The notes under the pieces: generated by a model
The model's input: the letters and a program-made list of their open reading frames with translations, nothing else
Databases searched by the model: none
What the model was told of the DNA's origin: nothing
Assembly (NCBI RefSeq): GCF_008367235.1
Contig: NZ_VTZS01000001.1
Location: 744,001-808,000 of the forward strand
Direction of reading: 5' to 3'
DNA from: Pareuzebyella sediminis
GTDB taxonomy: Bacteria; Bacteroidota; Bacteroidia; Flavobacteriales; Flavobacteriaceae
DNA length: 64,000 nt
In this document: positions 54,339 through 63,564 of the stretch, piece after piece
Numbering within the stretch: the stretch's first letter is position 1
Layout of the letters: each line of letters opens with the position of its first letter
Program-made: the position numbers and the translations under genes

Positions 54339-55271
54339 ATGAGTTCCCTTTTGCACATTACAAATGGCGATAGCTTTACGAACAGGTTGAACTCCCTCAA
54401 TATTAAGGGGGATATTATCACGTGGCGAGAGATGCTCTGCGAAGGAAAAACATTGACCAACGTAGGCAGTGAGTCTTTTTGGAAGACCAGATTCGATTTT
54501 CTGCACAAAAATTACAAAGTATCGAAGTCGTGGTTTATTGAAAAAACGTTAAAGGAATATCGTTCACTTTGCAACCATAAACAGCAAGACGAGATCGTAC
54601 TCTGGTTCGAGTACGATCTTTTTTGTCAGATCAATCTGATTGCCGTATTGAGTTGGTTGAAGACCAATCGCAAGTATGCCCAAATTTCATTAGTGTGCAG
54701 TGGTAATGAAGATGAGAGCGATAGGATGTACGGACTCAATGATCTGAGCGACGAACAACTTTTGATGCTCTACAAAAAGAAAACGGAACTCGGGCAAGAC
54801 GATATAGAATTTGCCGACTATGTGTGGCAACTCTACTGCAGTGACAACCCTATTCGGCTCGAAAACCTTTCCGAATTCCAAGATTTTCAATTCGACTACC
54901 TCTCCGATGCCCTTAAGGCCCATTTGCACCGTTTTCCAAGTATCAAGAACGGCCTGAACGAGATGGAAAATAATATGCTGCAATTGGCCATTGAAAAAAA
55001 GTCCCCTTCCAAAAAGGAATTTGTGGCGGAAATACTAAAAAATCAAGGTTTTCTTGGCTTTGGCGATTCTCAGTACGAAAGAGCTTTGACCCGTATGAAA
55101 CCTCTGTTCAGCTCCTTCAATCCCGTAAAGCTTACTAAAAAGGGCAAGGAAATTCTCGATAACAAAACCAGTTATTATTCCTGCATTCAAGACAATGATG
55201 TGTATCTTGGGGGTGCGCTGAAATACAATTTTCTTTATAATACCGATACGGACAGGATCTTAAAATTATAA
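54339..55271 (+). CDS. DUF1835 domain protein
   Basis: A 310 aa soluble protein beginning MSSLLHITNGDSFTNRLNSL with IKGDIITWREMLCEGKT, the usual start of DUF1835. The middle has EIVLWFEYDLFCQINLIAVLSWL, and the C-terminal part is the helical DUF3658-like region. Function unknown. It ends one base before the phosphorylase gene on the same strand. Confidence 0.88.
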   Translation: MSSLLHITNGDSFTNRLNSLNIKGDIITWREMLCEGKTLTNVGSESFWKTRFDFLHKNYKVSKSWFIEKTLKEYRSLCNHKQQDEIVLWFEYDLFCQINLIAVLSWLKTNRKYAQISLVCSGNEDESDRMYGLNDLSDEQLLMLYKKKTELGQDDIEFADYVWQLYCSDNPIRLENLSEFQDFQFDYLSDALKAHLHRFPSIKNGLNEMENNMLQLAIEKKSPSKKEFVAEILKNQGFLGFGDSQYERALTRMKPLFSSFNPVKLTKKGKEILDNKTSYYSCIQDNDVYLGGALKYNFLYNTDTDRILKL

Positions 55272-55272
55272 G

Positions 55273-56142
55273 ATGCAGCTAAGCCCATCGGAGCTGATCT
55301 TAAATGCCGACGGAAGCATTTATCATCTAAATTTACTACCTGAAGACATTGCCGACACTATTATTACCGTAGGAGACGCTGATCGGGTGCGAAGCGTTTC
55401 AAAATATTTTGAAACCATTGAAATCAAAAAAGGAAAACGAGAATTTCTAACCCATACAGGAACATTTCATGGAAAAAGGCTTACGGTACTATCTACAGGA
55501 ATCGGTACGGACAATGTGGATATTGTGCTCAACGAGCTCGACGCACTTGCAAATATTGATTTTCCGTCTAGAAGTCCAAAAAACAGTTTAAAAACCTTGG
55601 ATATAGTACGTATTGGCACCTCAGGTGCGGTACAGGAAGACATTCCCGTAGACTCCTTCATAATGAGCGACCTGGCCATTGGATTGGACGGTCTGCTTCA
55701 CTTTTATGATAGCTCTGACATTTTACACCGGGAAATTGGAACAGCTCTAATGTCGCATTGCGATTGGTCAGAAGAAAAACCACACCCCTATGTGGTGGAA
55801 TACGATAGAAAGTTAGGCGACCTATTAAATTCAAATCGTATACGATTAGGCATAACATTGACAAATTCAGGATTTTACGGACCGCAAGGCAGAAAATTAC
55901 GTCTTAATCCATCCGATGAAGGCCTTACCCGTAAAATAGCTTCGTTTATCTATGAAGGACGCAAGATTACCAACTTGGAAATGGAGACTTCGGGCATATA
56001 TGGACTTGCAAAACTACTGGGGCACCGTGCCGTTTCAATGAATTGTATTTTAGCGAACCGCGTAACGGGAACATTCAGTCCGGACCCGAGCAAAACGATC
56101 AACGCACTGATTGAATATACCTTAGAAAAGTTGACTTCATAA
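55273..56142 (+). CDS. Nucleoside phosphorylase (uridine phosphorylase-like)
   Basis: A 289 aa protein of the PNP/UDP family: VGDADRVRSVSKYF at the start of the phosphate site, GIGTDNVDIVLNELDAL, IGTSGAVQEDIPVDSFIMSDLAIGLDG and NLEMETSGIYGLAKLLGH (MET motif that binds the ribose). It cleaves nucleosides with phosphate, most likely uridine. It begins one base after DUF1835. Confidence 0.92.
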   Translation: MQLSPSELILNADGSIYHLNLLPEDIADTIITVGDADRVRSVSKYFETIEIKKGKREFLTHTGTFHGKRLTVLSTGIGTDNVDIVLNELDALANIDFPSRSPKNSLKTLDIVRIGTSGAVQEDIPVDSFIMSDLAIGLDGLLHFYDSSDILHREIGTALMSHCDWSEEKPHPYVVEYDRKLGDLLNSNRIRLGITLTNSGFYGPQGRKLRLNPSDEGLTRKIASFIYEGRKITNLEMETSGIYGLAKLLGHRAVSMNCILANRVTGTFSPDPSKTINALIEYTLEKLTS

Positions 56143-56236
56143 TCTTTGCAGCGCTATACGTTAAAAACATAGGGTTCACGGGTATTCAAGATACGAATGA
56201 AAAATCAAGATATATCTTTAAATACAAAATAAGCAT

Positions 56237-57091
56237 ATGAAGAAAATCAGTATTGTTGGGGTTCCCGAGCATTTTAATCTGCCATGGCATATGGCGATTG
56301 AAGAAGGTGCTTTTACAGAAAGGGGTATCGACCTGCAATGGACAGACATTCCCGAAGGGACCGGAAAAATGTGCCAAATGCTACAACACGGGGAAACCGA
56401 CTTGGCGATTATCCTTACCGAAGGACTGGTAAAAAGCATTTCTGAAGGGAATCCAGCACGAATTATCCAAGAATATATTGGCTCTCCCCTACTTTGGGGC
56501 ATACATGTAGCCCAAGAAAGTCGTTTTAAAGCGATTTCAGCCCTTAAAAATACTAAAGCCGCCATTAGCCGATTTGGTAGCGGAAGTCATCTTATGGCCT
56601 ACGTAAATGCCCAAAACCAAGGTTGGGACACTTCCGAACTGAAATTTGAAGTCGTCGATAACCTGACCAATGCGGTAAGTGCGCTCTCGGCGGGTTCAGC
56701 TGATTATTTTATGTGGGAGCGCTTTACGACCAAACCCTTAGTAGACCAGGGCATTTTTAGGCGGCTCGATGATTGTCCGACCCCCTGGCCTTGTTTCGTT
56801 GTCGCAGCTACAGTAAAAAGTATTGCGGAAAACAGGAGTACTTTGGCTCATATCCTTGAAATTATCAATACCTATACTTCCGATATACGCCATATACCGA
56901 GTATCGATCGTACGTTAGCAAACCGATATGGTCAGCAGTTGGAAGACATACAAAAATGGTTGTCTATGACCCGTTGGAGTCAATCTCAATTGAGCACGGA
57001 TGACCTTCATAAAGTACAGGATACCCTTTTGGAATTGAAGTTGATAAACACAAAGTTAAAACCTAATTCAATTTTAGAAACCATTCAATAG
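56237..57091 (+). CDS. Solute-binding-like protein (NMT1/Ca3427-type fold), cytoplasmic
   Basis: A 284 aa protein with the periplasmic-binding fold: VGVPEHFNLPWHMAIEEGAF, then GTGKMCQMLQHGETDLAIILTEGLVKSI and RFGSGSHLMAYVNAQ. No signal peptide or lipobox is visible, and no ABC transporter genes are near, so it may bind a ligand in the cytoplasm. The ligand is unknown. Confidence 0.82.
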   Translation: MKKISIVGVPEHFNLPWHMAIEEGAFTERGIDLQWTDIPEGTGKMCQMLQHGETDLAIILTEGLVKSISEGNPARIIQEYIGSPLLWGIHVAQESRFKAISALKNTKAAISRFGSGSHLMAYVNAQNQGWDTSELKFEVVDNLTNAVSALSAGSADYFMWERFTTKPLVDQGIFRRLDDCPTPWPCFVVAATVKSIAENRSTLAHILEIINTYTSDIRHIPSIDRTLANRYGQQLEDIQKWLSMTRWSQSQLSTDDLHKVQDTLLELKLINTKLKPNSILETIQ

Positions 57092-57484
57092 GTATATGTT
57101 ACAACTATTCATTTAAACCTTTACTTTAATTTTAAATTTGTTTACTAAAAGTTTAACCTGTCAAACAAGGGAGGCGCGACCCCTTTCCCTGGGCTTTAAT
57201 AGTAATAGGCGTAGTTGTGTAATTTATCGAATAGACCCAAGCGATCTAGCCCATATAAATGAATCGTCGCGGTGCTGAAAACAGGGACCATGTCCCAGGT
57301 CCATCGATCTACCTTCCGTAAGAAGACGAGGTACGCTTTACTCTTTCAAAATGTTGTAGTTCAGATTGGGCGAGAAACCACGTTCAAAGCTGATATTTTA
57401 TGGCCCCTTGCATGGCCCCTATCATCGAATACAACTGCTGCCCGACCTCCCAAAAAATTGGAGAGACCGTTACAAGGCACTGAC
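57092..57484. other. Intergenic region
   Basis: About 390 bases. Open frames at 57272 and 57366 run into the end of the uracil-DNA glycosylase gene and show no family features. Nothing else is supported. Confidence 0.45.
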
Positions 57485-58150
57485 CTACCAATCGATAAGG
57501 GATTTCCCTTGCTGTTTTAAAAGGGCATTGGCTTTACTAAAATGTTGGTTTCCGAACCAATAGCCCCGATTGGCACTCAGGGGTGAAGGATGTCCTGACG
57601 TTAGAATATGGTGCTTTGAAGCATCGATAAGACTGGCCTTTCTTTTGGCGAAACCTCCCCAAAGTAAAAAAATGAGTCCTGATCGTTCCGTTGACAATTT
57701 TTTGATAACGGCATCGGTAAAGGTCTCCCATCCTTTTCCTTGGTGACTTCCCGCCTGATGTGCCCGAACCGTAAGAGTGGCGTTGAGGAGCAATACGCCC
57801 TGATCCGCCCAGCGTTCCAAGTTTCCACTTTTCGGATAGGGTTGGTTCATATCATTTTCTAATTCTTTAAAAATATTGATCAAGGAGGGGGGATGAGGAA
57901 TGCCGTCCTTCACGGAGAAACATAGACCATTGGCCTGGTTGGGGCCGTGGTACGGGTCTTGGCCCAACAACACCACCTTAGTTTTTTCAAAGGGACTGTA
58001 CTCAAAGGCTGCAAATATATCTTTGCCTTTGGGATAGCAGGTGTGTTCGGCATATTCTTTTTTGACAAAGTTCGCCAAGACTTGAAAATAGGGTTTTTCG
58101 AATTCTTTATCCAGCTGTAGTTTCCAGCTCTGTTCGATGTCTACGTTCAT
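57485..58150 (-). CDS. ung: Uracil-DNA glycosylase
   Basis: A 221 aa family 1 enzyme. The catalytic motif is GQDPYHGPNQANGLCFSV and the second active-site loop is SGHPSPLSANRGYW, which contain the catalytic Asp and His. It removes uracil from DNA in base-excision repair. Length and motifs are normal. Confidence 0.97.
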   Translation of the reverse strand: MNVDIEQSWKLQLDKEFEKPYFQVLANFVKKEYAEHTCYPKGKDIFAAFEYSPFEKTKVVLLGQDPYHGPNQANGLCFSVKDGIPHPPSLINIFKELENDMNQPYPKSGNLERWADQGVLLLNATLTVRAHQAGSHQGKGWETFTDAVIKKLSTERSGLIFLLWGGFAKRKASLIDASKHHILTSGHPSPLSANRGYWFGNQHFSKANALLKQQGKSLIDW

Positions 58151-58219
58151 AATTTTTATCCAAAAGGTTTAAAAATGCCCGTTAAAGCTACCTAAAACCT
58201 GGTAACTACGCTTTACTTG

Positions 58220-59464
58220 CTACGCCCTTTTATTCTTTTCGACGATATATTTCGAAAGATACTTTGTACTCGCCATGGTATGGTGCATCAGCATGGTGCC
58301 GATAAAATTTTGGCCTCGATGGCTTTCCAAACCGTCTAACAGCTCCTGTATACGATCTAAAAATCGCTGGGAAATCACCTCTTTGTTATAACAGGCATGG
58401 ATAATGGCTTTGCCCCGACCTTGAGCTAGTTCCCAATCCTTCTTATTGCAGTACATATCAACCGCTGCTTTTGCAAAGTCTTCCGAACTGTCCGCTATTT
58501 TCCCGTTCCACGGAAGGTCGTCGTGCATGCCCTCTGCACCGATATTCGTAGTTACGCTTGGAGTACCCGTCTGCATTCCCAAAATCAACTTGCCCTTAAT
58601 ACCTGCACCGAATCGCAAGGGCGCTAGATTTACACGCGCATCCATCATGACTTTCCTAACATCTTTCACCCATCCTTCTATCAGAAAACCTTCTTCTACT
58701 CGGTGCATATCTTCTACTTGTTTCGGAAGATAGGCTCCGTACACTAATAATTTGGCGTCGGGCAGTTCTCTTCTGATCTTCGGCCAAATATCGGCCTTAA
58801 GCCATATTAGGGCATCTATATTGGGGTTGTGCTTTCCGTTGCCGATACATATAAAATCGTTCCGTTGATCGAAAGAAGGCCATTCTTCACGCTCCTTTGG
58901 CGCTATTTTCGAGAGCAAGAACGGTACATGTAACAGCAGTTGTTTTGGAATACCTACTTCTTTGGTGAGTAGCTCCATTTCATAGGTGGACACTACCAAA
59001 GTTAGGTCACAGCGGTATATACTCGCCATTTCTCGCTTGGCCAAACCGCTATTCAACCATTCTTTGTTCGTAAACGGACTTTGCTCTTTTAAAAGCTTTT
59101 CGCGTATCTGTCTTAGCGAATGGAGATCTTCGGTATCTAAAATCCGTAAGGCGGAAGGGACATGCTCGGCGACACGCCAACCGAACTGTTCTTCGGTTAG
59201 AAACCGATCGAATAATACAATGTTGGGCTGCAAGGTCTTTACGAAGTTGTCAAAATCGGGATCGTTCACTTGAATACCCTTTTTTGGTACGCCCAACGCC
59301 TCCAGTTGCAATGCGTGTTCGGTCTCCTTGGCGGTACTCGCGAAAATCACTTGGAATGCATAGCGCTGAAAAAACTCCAACAACTGCAGCATATGGTTTC
59401 CTGCCGCGGTAGTTTCGGGCTCGGGCCATGTAAAACCAATGATGAGAACTGTTCGATGTAACAT
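58220..59464 (-). CDS. GT4-like glycosyltransferase
   Basis: I take the start at 59464 (MLHRTVLIIGFTWPEPE); an ATG three codons upstream is possible. The product is about 414 aa with a GT-B fold: TAAGNHMLQLLEFF in the first domain, KHNPNIDALIWLKADIWPKIR, KLLVYGAYLPKQVEDM, EGFLIEGWVKDV and LRFGAGIKGKLILGMQTGTPSVTTNIGAEG in the second. The last is the nucleotide-sugar site of GT4 enzymes. Acceptor unknown; no partner polysaccharide genes nearby. Confidence 0.88.
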   Translation of the reverse strand: MLHRTVLIIGFTWPEPETTAAGNHMLQLLEFFQRYAFQVIFASTAKETEHALQLEALGVPKKGIQVNDPDFDNFVKTLQPNIVLFDRFLTEEQFGWRVAEHVPSALRILDTEDLHSLRQIREKLLKEQSPFTNKEWLNSGLAKREMASIYRCDLTLVVSTYEMELLTKEVGIPKQLLLHVPFLLSKIAPKEREEWPSFDQRNDFICIGNGKHNPNIDALIWLKADIWPKIRRELPDAKLLVYGAYLPKQVEDMHRVEEGFLIEGWVKDVRKVMMDARVNLAPLRFGAGIKGKLILGMQTGTPSVTTNIGAEGMHDDLPWNGKIADSSEDFAKAAVDMYCNKKDWELAQGRGKAIIHACYNKEVISQRFLDRIQELLDGLESHRGQNFIGTMLMHHTMASTKYLSKYIVEKNKRA

Positions 59465-59531
59465 AGCATCCAAGGTTGACCAAAAAATATACGGAGAACC
59501 TTTAATCTAACTTTAAGAAAGGTTTTGGAAC

Positions 59532-61043
59532 TTACATTTTGGCCGCGAAACGCCGCGAAATGCTCGACCTTAGTTTGCGCTCATAGTCTTCTTCGAGCCA
59601 TTCTTTATAGTTCTTGGTATTGTTCATTATGCAATAGGAATATTGCCTGACCCTATAGGCTATTTCTTCTTTGAGCTCCTTCGCCAAAAGGCGGGCATCG
59701 AAAACGTCCTCGGCATTTTCAACACATATTTCGGCGTGCTGCTCGATACTGCGCTCAAGTACGATCTTAGATTTTAGTCCTTGGGCGAATACCTTTTTAT
59801 ATTCCTCTTTGATATCGTATTCGATATTTTCCGATTTACTGAACTTGGCTCTAAGGGCTTCGGGCATTTCGTAGACAAACTCCCGTTCGATATCTTCATC
59901 GTTCTTGATGTTCTCCAGGTAAAAATCCGGGAAATGGAAGATTTCCTGCCAATCTATGGGGGCGTTCCACATACCAAATCGGGCGACATTGTTCCCTAAG
60001 TCAACGACCGTAAATTCTTCCTTGTTCGGCAAGATCCTGGAACCCCTTCCGATCATCTGAAAATAAAGGGTCAAAGAACGCGTTGCACGGTTCAATATGA
60101 TGGTCTCTACAGTGGGTTCATCGAACCCTGTGGTCAGTATACTCACTGAGGTCAGGATAGCATCAGGCGTTTCGGAAAACCATTGCAATATCTCTTTACG
60201 TTCAGATGCGCTGTTCTTGTTGTCGAGATGGCGAATATTGTAGCCTGCTTTTTTAAAGGTTTCGTATACATAGCGCGACGTATTGATCCCATTGTTGAAA
60301 ATAAGCGTCTTTGTGCCCTCGGCAATTTCTTTATAGGCCGATACCAATTTGCCCAGCATGCTTTGGTTACTATAGAGCTCATCGGAAGATTTAACCGTGT
60401 AATCTCCGCTGATACCTAACTTCAAACTTTGTAGACTTACATCATAGTTGTACACATTGGCCTTGGCCAAGAACTTTTTCTGGATCAAGGAAGCTATCGA
60501 CTCGCCGACAATCAATTTCTTGTAGTTGTCTTTCATCGGAAGCTTGATATTGGAGCTTAGGGGGGTTGCCGTCACCCCCAGAATGGTCGAATCCTTGAAA
60601 AATTTGAAAAGTTTGCGAAAAGAATTATAATGGGCCTCATCGATGATGACCAAGCCGATATTGTTGATTTCGACTTTCTCTTCCTGCAACCTATTGTTCA
60701 GGGTCTCCACCATAGCAACAAAGCACATGAAATTGTCCTGGTCCTTCAACTCTTTGACCTCGCTATTGATAATTTTGTTCTTGACCCCAAATCCCTTGAG
60801 CATTTTTGAGGTCTGCAAACTCAACTCTATCCGATGGGTGAGAACCACGACTTTTTTACCGGTCTTTTCAATATAACGACGGGCTATTTCCGAAAAGACG
60901 ACGGTTTTTCCTCCACCCGTCGGAAGTTGGTAAAGCAAGTTGCCATTCTCTTCCCCTTCCTCCAAATGTTTGAAAATGGTTTTCAGATCTTCAATCTGAT
61001 AGTCGTAAAGCGTTTTTTCCGTAGTGTCTTTAGATAACTTCAA
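59532..61043 (-). CDS. Superfamily 2 DEAD/DEAH helicase (UvrB/RecG-like C-terminal)
   Basis: A 503 aa helicase. Motif I is LPTGGGKTVVFSEIARRY, motif II is IIDEAHYNSFR, motif III is GVTATP, motif V is TGFDEP and motif VI is QMIGRGSR. It is a stand-alone two-domain SF2 helicase, of the type that accompanies DNA repair or restriction in bacteria, but no nuclease or methylase gene lies next to it. Function undetermined. Confidence 0.92.
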   Translation of the reverse strand: MKLSKDTTEKTLYDYQIEDLKTIFKHLEEGEENGNLLYQLPTGGGKTVVFSEIARRYIEKTGKKVVVLTHRIELSLQTSKMLKGFGVKNKIINSEVKELKDQDNFMCFVAMVETLNNRLQEEKVEINNIGLVIIDEAHYNSFRKLFKFFKDSTILGVTATPLSSNIKLPMKDNYKKLIVGESIASLIQKKFLAKANVYNYDVSLQSLKLGISGDYTVKSSDELYSNQSMLGKLVSAYKEIAEGTKTLIFNNGINTSRYVYETFKKAGYNIRHLDNKNSASERKEILQWFSETPDAILTSVSILTTGFDEPTVETIILNRATRSLTLYFQMIGRGSRILPNKEEFTVVDLGNNVARFGMWNAPIDWQEIFHFPDFYLENIKNDEDIEREFVYEMPEALRAKFSKSENIEYDIKEEYKKVFAQGLKSKIVLERSIEQHAEICVENAEDVFDARLLAKELKEEIAYRVRQYSYCIMNNTKNYKEWLEEDYERKLRSSISRRFAAKM

Positions 61044-61229
61044 GTAGGTTGTTGAATTTTACGTTCGTTATTTTGCGCCGATTCGCTGTTAAAAGCTCAA
61101 TTTTGCAAAACTAAAGGAAAATTATACTTGTACGAAATATATCTTGGGAAATCCCCAAAAAAGGGTATCCCGAAACCCTTCGACAACCACAATAAAACTC
61201 AAAAATTGTAGGCAACTATTTGATAATGA

Positions 61230-61739
61230 TTAATCCACCGCATCAAGGGCATGGGAAAAAGCCTCTTTTAAAGGCCAATTTTGATCTTGCGTTTCTTGGT
61301 ATATCTGCACAATTCTTTCTTTGTATTCCGATAAGAGGTTGTTGTAGGCTACAAATTGTACCACTTCGTTAAAGGAATTGAGCATACTCTTGTAAAAAGC
61401 ATCGGGCACATTACGTTCTCTAGAGAATACTTGGGCAACCTCGAGGTTGAAAAGCATTACCTCGGCAATCAGTGGTGCTTCTACACCAAGTTTCAAAAAG
61501 TGCTTGATGAATTTTTGGGCCACCGAGCGCCTCGCTTTGGGCTTTCTTCGTTTTACGGGAAAATATTCATTTGAAATCTTGGTCTTTGCTTCCTGTACTA
61601 GTTTATCCTCCTTCGGATTAAAAATAAAATCATAATATTCCTTGACTACGGGAAACCTTTCATAAAGGTCCACCAGCTGCTCTTGGAGTGCATCCTTTGG
61701 TAATTCGTTCAGGTACTTTTTCAATTGTCTTTTGCTCAT
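61230..61739 (-). CDS. DUF6155 family protein
   Basis: I take the start at 61739 (MSKRQLKKYLNELPKDAL), which is the usual start of the family, giving 169 aa. The protein is helical: LVDLYERFPVVKEYYDFIFNPKE, then KRRKPKARRSVAQKFIKHFLKLGV. The function of this flavobacterial family is unknown. It lies divergent to the second RpoD-type sigma gene. Confidence 0.8.
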   Translation of the reverse strand: MSKRQLKKYLNELPKDALQEQLVDLYERFPVVKEYYDFIFNPKEDKLVQEAKTKISNEYFPVKRRKPKARRSVAQKFIKHFLKLGVEAPLIAEVMLFNLEVAQVFSRERNVPDAFYKSMLNSFNEVVQFVAYNNLLSEYKERIVQIYQETQDQNWPLKEAFSHALDAVD

Positions 61740-61913
61740 GGCGTTTATTTCGTCGAGATGAAATGATCGAAACGACAAATTTATAGGCTCTAGAGGCTAT
61801 AAATCTTAAACTTCTCATAAAATATGTATAAGATTATTGGCCTCCTTTTGGAAAAGACGGAATAAAGCTGTATAATACTCTCTTGTAGAACTCCAAAAAC
61901 CCAAAAGTAACAT

Positions 61914-62777
61914 ATGAGGCAACTTAAGATAATCAAGCAGGTAACCAACCGGGAATCAAAATCATTGGATAAATACTTGCAGGATATCAGTAAAATCGAT
62001 TTGATCAATGCGTCCGAGGAAGTAGAACTGGCACAACGAATTCGCGCCGGGGATCAAGTCGCCCTTGAAAAGTTAACGACGGCCAATTTACGGTTTGTGG
62101 TATCGGTAGCCAAACAATATCAAAACCAAGGCTTGAAACTGCCCGATTTAATCAACGAAGGAAACTTAGGGCTGGTTAAGGCCGCTAAGCGTTTTGACGA
62201 GACGCGGGGATTCAAATTTATTTCCTATGCCGTTTGGTGGATTCGACAATCGATTCTTCAGGCACTTGCGGAGCAATCTCGTGTGGTCCGTCTGCCGCTG
62301 AACAAAATTGGATCGATAAACAAGATCAAGAAAACTTTTTCGTATTTAGAACAGGCTCATGAAAGGCCACCTTCCGCCGAAGAAATTGCCAAAGAACTCG
62401 AGATGACCGTCAGTGAGGTTAAACAATCGATCAAGAATTCCGGAAGACATGTCTCTATGGATGCCCCACTTCGGGAGGGTGAAGATTCGAATCTATACGA
62501 TGTACTGCGTTCAGGAGAATCCCCAAGGCCAGATAAAACCCTTATGCAACAGTCGTTGAATACGGAAATTAACAGGGCTCTGGAAACCTTATCCCCAAGG
62601 GAGGCGGATGTGGTCAAGCTATATTATGGTATAGGAGACCAACAGTCAATGACCTTGGCCGAAATCGGACAGACCTTTGATTTGACACGTGAACGGGTTC
62701 GACAAATTCGTGAAAAGGCGATTCGTAAACTACGTCACAATTCTAGGAGTAAATTGTTGAAGACCTATTTGGGATAA
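61914..62777 (+). CDS. rpoD: RpoD/SigA-type RNA polymerase sigma factor (copy 2)
   Basis: A 287 aa sigma-70 close to the standard flavobacterial housekeeping form: [84 protein letters not shown] and [30 protein letters not shown]. It lacks region 1.1. It differs from the copy at 21.5 kb in several functional spots (NQGLKLP for NGLRLS, ALAEQ for AMSEQ). Whether it is the main factor cannot be settled without seeing the rest of the genome. Confidence 0.93.
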   Translation: MRQLKIIKQVTNRESKSLDKYLQDISKIDLINASEEVELAQRIRAGDQVALEKLTTANLRFVVSVAKQYQNQGLKLPDLINEGNLGLVKAAKRFDETRGFKFISYAVWWIRQSILQALAEQSRVVRLPLNKIGSINKIKKTFSYLEQAHERPPSAEEIAKELEMTVSEVKQSIKNSGRHVSMDAPLREGEDSNLYDVLRSGESPRPDKTLMQQSLNTEINRALETLSPREADVVKLYYGIGDQQSMTLAEIGQTFDLTRERVRQIREKAIRKLRHNSRSKLLKTYLG

Positions 62778-62807
62778 AGCAATATCGTATCTTATACCTA
62801 TAAATTT

Positions 62808-62838
62808 AAAAAGCCCGGACTTCATGTCGGGCTTTTTT
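62808..62838. terminator. Bidirectional rho-independent terminator
   Basis: AAAAAGCCCG and CGGGCTTTTTT arms (with GAC/GTC inside) form a strong hairpin ending the rpoD-like gene. It also lies at the end of the two tiny minus-strand genes. Confidence 0.92.
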
Positions 62839-62885
62839 GTACAACTAATTAACCGCATAGCTCTGGTAGAACGCGTTGCGGAACA

Positions 62886-62987
62886 CTAAGAAAAATTTAA
62901 CTTGCTGATTTCTTCATTTTTGAGAATTTCATTCAAGCATTCGATAAAATTCATGTACGCAGCATTGTCGGAATTTTGATTTGCCAT
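62886..62987 (-). CDS. Tiny peptide gene (33 aa), tandem paralogue 1
   Basis: The frame reads MANQNSDNAAYMNFIECLNE and then ILKNEEISKLNFS. It contains the core AYMNFIECLNEIL also seen, changed, in the next gene (EYLSFLQELNEIL). Both are acidic, amphipathic single helices, 102 and 99 bases long, 37 bases apart, on the same strand and ending at the terminator of the sigma gene. The similarity across two separate genes makes non-coding origin unlikely. Function unknown. Confidence 0.6.
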   Translation of the reverse strand: MANQNSDNAAYMNFIECLNEILKNEEISKLNFS

Positions 62988-63024
62988 AATAGTAAGATTT
63001 AAAGAGTTCAACTTGGGGTCGAGG

Positions 63025-63123
63025 TTACATATAATCTAATTCGACTAATTCGTTAATACTTAAGATTTCATTCAGTTCTTGAAGAAAAGATAGATATTCT
63101 TCTCCGTAGGTATCGTAAAGCAT
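63025..63123 (-). CDS. Tiny peptide gene (32 aa), tandem paralogue 2
   Basis: The frame reads MLYDTYGEEYLSFLQELNEI and then LSINELVELDYM. It shares the pattern EEYLSFLQELNEIL with AAYMNFIECLNEIL in the gene downstream, at matching positions about 8-20 residues from the N-terminus. Both are rich in Glu, Asn and Leu and lack a signal peptide. It would be the first gene of a two-gene unit. Function unknown. Confidence 0.6.
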   Translation of the reverse strand: MLYDTYGEEYLSFLQELNEILSINELVELDYM

Positions 63124-63564
63124 TGCGGTTATAGGTTAAGTTAATATTTTGATTTGGATCTCAATTATTATGAAGTAAACTTATCGATTAAGGTCTAGGA
63201 AAAAAATAAATTGTGGTATAATCTTAGATTATTGTTGTGAAAAACTAATGTGGTGAGGTTACGTTTTTTTGCTTAATCGGGACCATACAGTTTATCCGAT
63301 TTTATGTACCTTTTATCTTTTACCTTGATATATTGCCGTAAAATAAGCGCTTATAACCTCTGCCAGAAGAGGAGATACAGCCCTAAATGACCTACCTGAT
63401 GTTTGTTATTTACCTGACCCTTTATACCCTCTTATAAAACGAATCTAAGAAATACAAGAATATTCTTCCAAGGTCTGTCTTCATTGCAATAAGATAGTTG
63501 TAAAAACGTTGAATATTTCCATAGGAACCGACAATCCTACCAAGTCGATGGCTAAACGTAACCC
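63124..63564. other. Intergenic region, divergent promoters
   Basis: About 440 bases between the two tiny genes (minus) and the ILEI-like gene (plus). It is AT-rich, with no gene or strong repeat visible. Confidence 0.45.

Noticed and set aside
57272-57563. Frames before the uracil-DNA glycosylase gene
   Set aside because: They run into the glycosylase gene on the other strand and match nothing I recognise.
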